Part shown: one piece after another, positions 5,584 through 9,428 of the stretch
How positions within the stretch are numbered: position 1 is the stretch's first letter
Layout: each line of letters starts with the position of its first letter
Assembly: GCA_031289865.1 (NCBI GenBank)
Contig: JAITOQ010000132.1
Coordinates: 1 to 9,428, forward strand
From: Clostridiales bacterium
Lineage (GTDB): Bacteria; Bacillota; Clostridia; Christensenellales; JAISNN01
Reading direction: 5' to 3'
Length of the DNA: 9,428 bases
Program-made: the position numbers and the translations under genes
Notes under the pieces: generated by a model
The model's input: the letters and a program-made list of their open reading frames with translations, nothing else
Database searches by the model: none
What the model was told of the DNA's origin: nothing

Positions 5584-6480
5584 ATGTATTTAAAATATGT
5601 TTTCTCTATCACGTTTTCAAACCTCAATTTGGTTTTTAAGACCTTGTTGTATTCGCTTGCCGCGATAGTGATTGCGGCGGCAATCGGCGCGGGGGTATTA
5701 GTCCCGACGCTTAGACCCATATATGATGAAATCATGGGCGCGGGATATCTCGACGCGGTAGGAGCTACCGTTGAAAAAGTATTGAACGGCTCTTATACCG
5801 TATCAAAGGCGGCGGACACCATCGGCGCAATGATGGACGAGGTCGCACTGATCATTGCGAGTCACAGCGGAAAGCTCTATTTAAGCTATGTGTTTTTGGG
5901 TTTTTTGCTGTTTTTAATCGGTTTTTTGCGGGCGTTTTTTGACATAGGAGTCGCGTCGTCCGCAAGCGGCTACATGTCCGCAAAAATGCGTTCAAAATTA
6001 TTACCCGCGGCGTTTTCGCGTATGGGGCGGTCGGCGGGCTATGCGGGACTAAAGACGCTTGTTTCGGGAGCGGCGACGATACTCATCTTTTTAGCGGTGG
6101 GGTTCTTTATCCGCTATACCGCACCGTTTTTGAATATCTTTTCGGCGGCTATCGGGATAGCGATGCTTATCGGCTTGTTTTCGGTGAAATTCGCGTTTTT
6201 ATCGCGTTGGGTTCCAAGGGTCGCGGAGGGCGAAAAGGTCGTTGTCGCGCTAAAGCAAAGCCTAAAGGTACAAGGCTTTTCGATGCGGTTTTCCTCCGCG
6301 CTGCTCCTCTACACAACCATTGTCATTTCTGTGCTGACCTTGACGCTCCCGACTTTCGGCTTTTTCCTTATTCTGATTTTTCCCGTCGGGAATTGTATGC
6401 TTAGGGTTATGGAAATGGTCAATTATTATGTCGAGAATAAAAGGAAGTTCTATACCGACGATTTTGTGGTAATCGGTTAG
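5584..6480 (+). CDS. polytopic membrane protein, family not recognised
   Basis: 298 residues. The hydrophobic segments lie near 20-43, 98-120, 158-177, 182-206, 237-258 and 260-276. A hydrophilic region of about 55 residues sits between the first two spans, and a short basic loop (about 134-150) lies after the second. The RBS is AAGGA 7 nt before ATG, and the gene starts 3 nt after the upstream stop. It starts MYLKYVFS, comparable in style to the MRYVVYTLDYF of the previous gene, but I see no sustained similarity between them. I see no known domain. It is the last gene of the YitT-HAD operon, and its TAG stop is followed within 4 nt by a dispersed repeat. No clean terminator follows; the hairpin at 6583-6604 is the best candidate. 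Confidence 0.8.
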   Translation: MYLKYVFSITFSNLNLVFKTLLYSLAAIVIAAAIGAGVLVPTLRPIYDEIMGAGYLDAVGATVEKVLNGSYTVSKAADTIGAMMDEVALIIASHSGKLYLSYVFLGFLLFLIGFLRAFFDIGVASSASGYMSAKMRSKLLPAAFSRMGRSAGYAGLKTLVSGAATILIFLAVGFFIRYTAPFLNIFSAAIGIAMLIGLFSVKFAFLSRWVPRVAEGEKVVVALKQSLKVQGFSMRFSSALLLYTTIVISVLTLTLPTFGFFLILIFPVGNCMLRVMEMVNYYVENKRKFYTDDFVVIG

Positions 6481-6483
6481 TTT

Positions 6484-6524
6484 TTAAGTTGAAAATTGAA
6501 GGTTGAAGGTTGAAAATTAAGGAT
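6484..6524 (+). repeat. 41-bp heptad repeat, copy A
   Basis: It is composed of degenerate 7-bp units of the type RRTTGAA, starting TTAAGTTGAAAATTGAA and ending AATTAAGGAT. It matches copy B (6732-6772, opposite strand) at 34 of 41 positions and copy C (7867-7907, same strand) at 34 of 41. It sits 3 nt after the stop codon of the upstream gene. Confidence 0.75.
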
Positions 6525-6530
6525 TTTTTT

Positions 6531-6553
6531 AATGCATAATGCAGAATTGCGGA
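6531..6553 (+). repeat. heptad repeat of AATGCAR type, copy 2
   Basis: AATGCAT-AATGCAG-AAT-TGCGGA, matching 3012-3034 on the other strand at 19 of 23 positions. It follows copy A of the RRTTGAA heptad repeat by 6 nt, so two heptad families lie side by side. Confidence 0.5.
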
Positions 6554-6582
6554 ATAAAAGAAAAGTCGATGTCATTCCGTAG

Positions 6583-6604
6583 GGGACGATGCCCTCATCG
6601 TCCC
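6583..6604. terminator. perfect 9-bp hairpin, possible terminator of the convergent genes
   Basis: GGGACGATG (6583-6591) pairs with CATCGTCCC (6596-6604) around a CCCT loop. It is the strongest short stem between the convergent genes. No immediate T run follows on either strand, so it may be a repeat-borne hairpin rather than a true intrinsic terminator. Confidence 0.35.
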
Positions 6605-6612
6605 GTAAAAGC

Positions 6613-6634
6613 GAAAAATCTCAAACGATTTTTC
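6613..6634. repeat. perfect 8-bp inverted repeat inside R2
   Basis: GAAAAATC (6613-6620) and GATTTTTC (6627-6634) pair perfectly around TCAAAC. The same segment in R1 (2916-2936) keeps the loop sequence but only an interrupted stem. A/T-rich; could also contribute to transcription stop. Confidence 0.5.
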
Positions 6635-6691
6635 TGAAATGCTTATAATCAGAATCCTATTTTTGCATCATGGTTGTACGGCTGACGTTTT

Positions 6692-6720
6692 GGATCTTTC
6701 GCAAAGCTCAAGATGACACC
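6692..6720 (+). repeat. dispersed hairpin repeat, partial copy R3
   Basis: It corresponds to the right half of R1. ATCTT (6694-6698) pairs with AAGAT (6710-6714), with the same TC/TC mismatch and GC/GC inner pairs as R1. The two arm positions that differ from R1 change together and keep pairing. It ends in the same ATGACACC. Confidence 0.6.
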
Positions 6721-6731
6721 GACTTTTTTAA

Positions 6732-6772
6732 ATCCTTATTTTTCAACTTTCAATTCTCCACTTTCAACTTAA
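6732..6772 (-). repeat. 41-bp heptad repeat, copy B (inverted)
   Basis: On the minus strand it starts TTAAGTTGAAAGT and ends AATAAGGAT. It is 34 of 41 identical to copy A and 35 of 41 to copy C. It overlaps the 3' end of the beta-helix gene, encoding its last residues and its TGA stop (6764-6766). With copy A it forms a long inverted repeat enclosing 207 nt. Confidence 0.75.
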
Positions 6773-7849
6773 GAAGTTCTTTACCGTATGAAACAACCGT
6801 GCAAAAAAACTTTGGATTTTTGGGAATACGTTTGTTTCCGTGAGTATGACGGTTTCGATTTCCGTTCGGTTGGAGGCGGCGACGCTTTCGTCGAGGTAAT
6901 AAAAGCGCGTGTTCATTCCGTACCGCTCAGCGTCGATAAACGCTTTCGCGCCCGCGTATTCGGCGGGGGAGATACCGTAGCGGTAATGGCGGTATTGTCT
7001 TTCTACATTAAAATAGGCGGCGGCGTCGGTCTTGATCGGCTCGCCGTCTTTGTTTTTGGGAGGGAGGAGGATACTCATCGGATAGGCTATTCCGTTGTTA
7101 TTTATACCGCCGCCGATTCTGTCCTCTATGGAAAAGGTGTTTTCAAAACAAGTGATTCCCGATAAATCGAGGTTTTCGACCGCACCGTAGCAGTTGCGGA
7201 CGAGGACGCCCGTGCGGAAATTTCCGCGTGTGGAGCAGTCCAAAAACGAAATCCCCGCGCCGTCTAAGCCGCCGTCCAAATAAAATCCGCTCTGTGCGCC
7301 GTCGTCGGCGCGGACGTTTTTGAGCGAGATATTCTTGTCGGAGAGAATGTTGACCGCGCCGCGTGTCCCGCGCCTTGCGGTGACGTTCTCGACGCTGACG
7401 TTTTCCGCCCAAGCGAATATGCGGAGCGGAAAGTCTATCCTAAAGCCCCCGTCTATGGTGAGGTCGCGTATCGCGACGTTTGCGCCCGCGACGGTGAGGA
7501 CGTCGGTTTTGTTGTAGATATCCCCGTAGTAGCCGCTTTTTAGGACGATAGCCGCGCTAAAGTCACGCCCCTTGATAGTGATATCGTGCAGTATAGGCTC
7601 GTTTGAGCGAGAGGGGTCGCCGACGGGAGTTGTGTATACGGTCCCCTCGATCTCTACCGTACCGCCGCCGCCCGCGAGAGTGACAGCCTCTTTTAACGTA
7701 CCGGAGAATTCCGCGCCGTTGACGTAAATGCGTCCTCCGCTTTTTGAAAAGCCGAGATCGAGATAGCCGAAAGCCCCCGCCGTAACCGTGAGAGAGGCGA
7801 GGAGTAGGAGAATGACAGTGAGTGAGATGAGAAGTTTTTTGTGTTTCAT
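6764..7849 (-). CDS. secreted right-handed parallel beta-helix protein
   Basis: 361 residues. The N-terminus is a clear signal peptide: basic MKHKK, a Leu-rich core, and an A-G-A cleavage site after about residue 26. No lipobox or LPXTG signal is visible. Residues about 90-260 show the repeating pattern of pectate-lyase-like parallel beta-helices, with short strands such as VAIRDLTIDGG, VSVENVTARRG and ISLKNVRADDG, each turn about 22-25 residues. Such proteins usually bind or cleave polysaccharides; no catalytic set is recognisable, so enzymatic activity is uncertain. The C-terminus is an amphipathic, aromatic-rich segment. An AAGGGG site lies 8 nt before the ATG. It is probably its own transcription unit, since strong hairpins separate it from the upstream phosphoesterase gene. 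Repeat copies B and C flank it in inverted orientation. Confidence 0.85.
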   Translation of the reverse strand: MKHKKLLISLTVILLLLASLTVTAGAFGYLDLGFSKSGGRIYVNGAEFSGTLKEAVTLAGGGGTVEIEGTVYTTPVGDPSRSNEPILHDITIKGRDFSAAIVLKSGYYGDIYNKTDVLTVAGANVAIRDLTIDGGFRIDFPLRIFAWAENVSVENVTARRGTRGAVNILSDKNISLKNVRADDGAQSGFYLDGGLDGAGISFLDCSTRGNFRTGVLVRNCYGAVENLDLSGITCFENTFSIEDRIGGGINNNGIAYPMSILLPPKNKDGEPIKTDAAAYFNVERQYRHYRYGISPAEYAGAKAFIDAERYGMNTRFYYLDESVAASNRTEIETVILTETNVFPKIQSFFARLFHTVKNFLS

Positions 7850-7866
7850 TTTTAGAACCCCTTTTT

Positions 7867-7907
7867 TTAAGTTGAAAGTTTAGAGTTGAAAGTTGAAAAT
7901 TAAGGTA
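7867..7907 (+). repeat. 41-bp heptad repeat, copy C
   Basis: It starts TTAAGTTGAAAGTTTAG and ends AATTAAGGTA, and lies 17 nt upstream of the beta-helix start codon, so it would be in that gene's leader or promoter region. It is in the opposite orientation to copy B at the other end of the gene. I could not place a convincing promoter here. Confidence 0.75.
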
Positions 7908-7937
7908 ATAAGCAGGTATCAGACTTTGGCTGTAAAT

Positions 7938-7976
7938 AAATCAAGCGGCGGTTTTTTAACCGCCGCTTGATTTTTT
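7938..7976. terminator. strong intrinsic terminator, 16-bp stem
   Basis: TCAAGCGGCGGTT (7941-7953) pairs perfectly with AACCGCCGCTTGA (7958-7970) around TTTT. AAA/TTT extends the stem to 16 bp. On the plus strand a six-T run follows (7971-7976); on the minus strand the tail is T-rich (TTTATTTA). For the minus-strand phosphoesterase gene it lies about 70 nt after the stop codon. Confidence 0.8.
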
Positions 7977-7991
7977 AGAAAAGGAGATGGG

Positions 7992-8025
7992 GCGGCAAGC
8001 CGCCATGAAACTTCCGGCTTGCCGC
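7992..8025. repeat. GC-rich 11-bp inverted repeat after the phosphoesterase stop
   Basis: GCGGCAAGCCG (7992-8002) pairs perfectly with CGGCTTGCCGC (8015-8025) across 12 nt. The left arm can alternatively fold on itself (GGCGGC-AA-GCCGCC, 7991-8004). It lies 20 nt past the phosphoesterase stop on the minus strand, just ahead of the main terminator. No T run follows directly, so a REP-like or mRNA-stabilising hairpin is as likely as termination. Confidence 0.55.
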
Positions 8026-8044
8026 GATTTAAGCGTTTTGGTTG

Positions 8045-9412
8045 TTATTTGGATAGCACGTCTGTTATAGGCATCTGAAGATCACCGTTGTTTCGGGTGA
8101 CCCTAAAGCTTATTGTAGAGCGATCTCCCGAAAGGATAAACGAACCGCCGTAGAATACGTAGTTGCTTTCGACGAACAAGTTTTTGATGCTTCCGAAATC
8201 GAATTTGGAATTTTTATCCATGAGCTTTCTGATAAGGTCGAGAGGAACGATCCTATTGCTTAAGTCCGTGCGTGCGCCGTCCTCAAAATTGTAACACACC
8301 GGATAATCAGGATGCTCCGCTGTCGGATACTCCGTCAATCTGGATGCGTGTGTGTGTCCGCCTACGACAATTTTAGTATTCATGGCTTTCGCTTGAGCGG
8401 CGTACGCGTCTTGGTAATATCCGGTCAAGCTACCGAGTGTACCGTGGGCAAGGAGGATATTGTAGCGGTCGGTCTCGTGTCCCTTGAGACTTTCGTACCA
8501 ATCAAGTTGTTCTTGATCGTACTGCGCAAAGATATTCATGCCGCCGTATTCGTAGTTGGCGTCGCCGCCGTTGTTGTCCTCGCCGATATCGAGGATAGTA
8601 AAGAGGATCCCGTTTCTATCGACTTGAGAGTAGGATTTTTCAAGACCGAGCTTCGACCAAACCTTATCAAGTCCGTCGTTGCGCGCTTCGTGATTTCCTT
8701 TGATAAATATCACCGGAATCGTGCCGCCCGTCACAGAAGCCGCAGCCTTGATGACGTTAGTCACTACCATGCTTTCGCTGACAAAATAGTCGGAATAGTC
8801 GCCGCCCATGATCAAGAGGTCGATTTTGCCCGTTGCCTTTTCAATCTCGTCGAACGCGCCTTTAGCGAGATAGCCGTGGTCGTGCCAATCGGAGAACGAC
8901 GCTATATTTATAGCTTTATTGTCTATGGTTCTGTCGTCCGTAAACCGGTAGGTCTTAGCCGAATCGACGGTTTTGCCGAGATGATTTCCAAAAGTCACCG
9001 TACCGTGACTGCGTTGCGCGTGAACCTTATATTCCGCGTCGGTAAATTCGTCGTAAGGGATAAGCGCGTTATGTATTACGCCGAGACGCTTGTTGCCCTC
9101 GTCGTGGCACCAAACGATTTGCTCTTCGGTTTCGCCGCTTTTTGTGTAAGTAATCCAACCGATAGATTCCGCATTGGTTCCCCATACGACCGAATATCCC
9201 GTCCCTATGTCGAGTACGAACGGATCGGTAATGGTAAATTCAAACGGAACGAGCTTAAAGCCGTAAGCGGAGCAAGTAAATACGACCGCTAAAAAGAGGA
9301 TACCCGCGACAACCTTTCTTCCTTTCGACTTAAGAGACGGGAGGAGGAAAAGCGCGAACAGCGAACCGAACAACGCCGCGAATATCGGAATTAAGCCGAT
9401 GATCAAATACAC
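8045..9412 (-). CDS. membrane-anchored calcineurin-like metallophosphoesterase, start uncertain
   Basis: 455 residues from GTG 9412. The frame stays open to the window edge, so the true start may be outside; a GGAAG site 5 nt before the GTG makes it possible. Two membrane spans (about 2-24 and 33-52) are followed by a beta-rich region (about 60-160, with GYSVVWGTN and GWITYT) like the N-terminal domain of purple acid phosphatases. The metallophosphoesterase domain then has SDWHDH (D175, H177), GGDYSDYF (D205), KGNHEARND (N240, H241), LLAHGT (H323) and GGHTHASR (H353, H355): the complete five-motif set for a two-metal site. The catalytic part is probably outside the cell, given the second span and no further one, but the orientation is inferred. 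The substrate is unknown; phosphate esters or cell-envelope phosphodiesters are possible. Confidence 0.88.
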   Translation of the reverse strand: MYLIIGLIPIFAALFGSLFALFLLPSLKSKGRKVVAGILFLAVVFTCSAYGFKLVPFEFTITDPFVLDIGTGYSVVWGTNAESIGWITYTKSGETEEQIVWCHDEGNKRLGVIHNALIPYDEFTDAEYKVHAQRSHGTVTFGNHLGKTVDSAKTYRFTDDRTIDNKAINIASFSDWHDHGYLAKGAFDEIEKATGKIDLLIMGGDYSDYFVSESMVVTNVIKAAASVTGGTIPVIFIKGNHEARNDGLDKVWSKLGLEKSYSQVDRNGILFTILDIGEDNNGGDANYEYGGMNIFAQYDQEQLDWYESLKGHETDRYNILLAHGTLGSLTGYYQDAYAAQAKAMNTKIVVGGHTHASRLTEYPTAEHPDYPVCYNFEDGARTDLSNRIVPLDLIRKLMDKNSKFDFGSIKNLFVESNYVFYGGSFILSGDRSTISFRVTRNNGDLQMPITDVLSK

Positions 9413-9428
9413 CGTCGCTTCCGGTACG

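Larger units (their letters stand above)
6571..6658 (-). repeat. dispersed hairpin repeat, copy R2, apparently interrupted
   Basis: Read on the minus strand it has the order seen in R1 (GGATTCT, then AAATCGTTTGAGATT and TTCGC, then GAATGACA) but with extra sequence at two points. About 16 nt follow GGATTCT, and a 33-nt block with a perfect 9-bp hairpin replaces the small R1 hairpin between TTCGC and GAATGACA. This looks like one repeat nested in another. Confidence 0.5.

Noticed and set aside
6484..6772. A CRISPR array or MITE
   Set aside because: There are only two inverted copies here with no regular spacers, so it is not CRISPR. A MITE is not supported because no target-site duplication is visible outside the arms and a third copy lies elsewhere.
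8312..9292. 326-codon plus-strand ORF
   Set aside because: It is antisense to the phosphoesterase, whose five catalytic motifs are intact. The long open frame is a by-product of codon use on the other strand, and the translation shows no domain.

Overview
The window looks like chromosomal DNA of an uncultured, gut-type Clostridia-like Firmicute. The evidence is indirect: a YitT-family membrane protein, purine-rich ribosome binding sites with TTG and GTG starts, genes overlapping by 4 nt (ATGA), and spacers full of short interspersed repeats. I cannot assign a genus. It has two compositional parts. Positions 1-2634 are AT-rich (18 G+C in 60 at 1501-1560, counted by hand) and use AGA, AGG and ATA codons freely. 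From about 3050 onward the DNA is richer in G+C (36 in 60 at 4501-4560) and favours CGC, GCG and GGC codons.

Left part, plus strand, 1-2634: three tightly coupled genes. They are a HAD phosphatase fused to a sugar-1-phosphate-type nucleotidyltransferase (5' end outside the window), a MoaA-like radical SAM enzyme with an auxiliary cysteine cluster, and an HD-domain protein in which the His of the HD pair is Met. They read as part of an acquired pathway that makes and modifies an activated sugar or similar nucleotide-linked metabolite. The product cannot be named from sequence. An AT-rich stem with a T run closes the unit at 2740-2776, followed by a bulged, nested inverted repeat at 2780-2853.

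Middle, plus strand, 3052-6480: a good sigma-A-type promoter with an extended -10 (3052-3080) precedes a probable four-gene operon. It encodes a YitT-family protein, a phosphoglycolate-phosphatase-like HAD enzyme, and two polytopic membrane proteins that I do not recognise.

Right part, minus strand, 9428-6764: a membrane-anchored calcineurin-like phosphoesterase that runs to the window edge, two strong hairpins, then a secreted parallel beta-helix protein transcribed toward the plus-strand operon. The convergent spacer 6481-6763 is almost entirely nested interspersed repeats.

The most noteworthy signals are: (1) the HAD-NTase / radical SAM / HD cassette; (2) the altered HD motif; (3) a dispersed repeat whose hairpin arms differ between two copies by two compensating base-pair changes; (4) a 41-bp heptad-built repeat present three times, two copies of which flank the beta-helix gene in inverted orientation, one of them supplying its stop codon; (5) the structured element at 2780-2853, next to the composition boundary.
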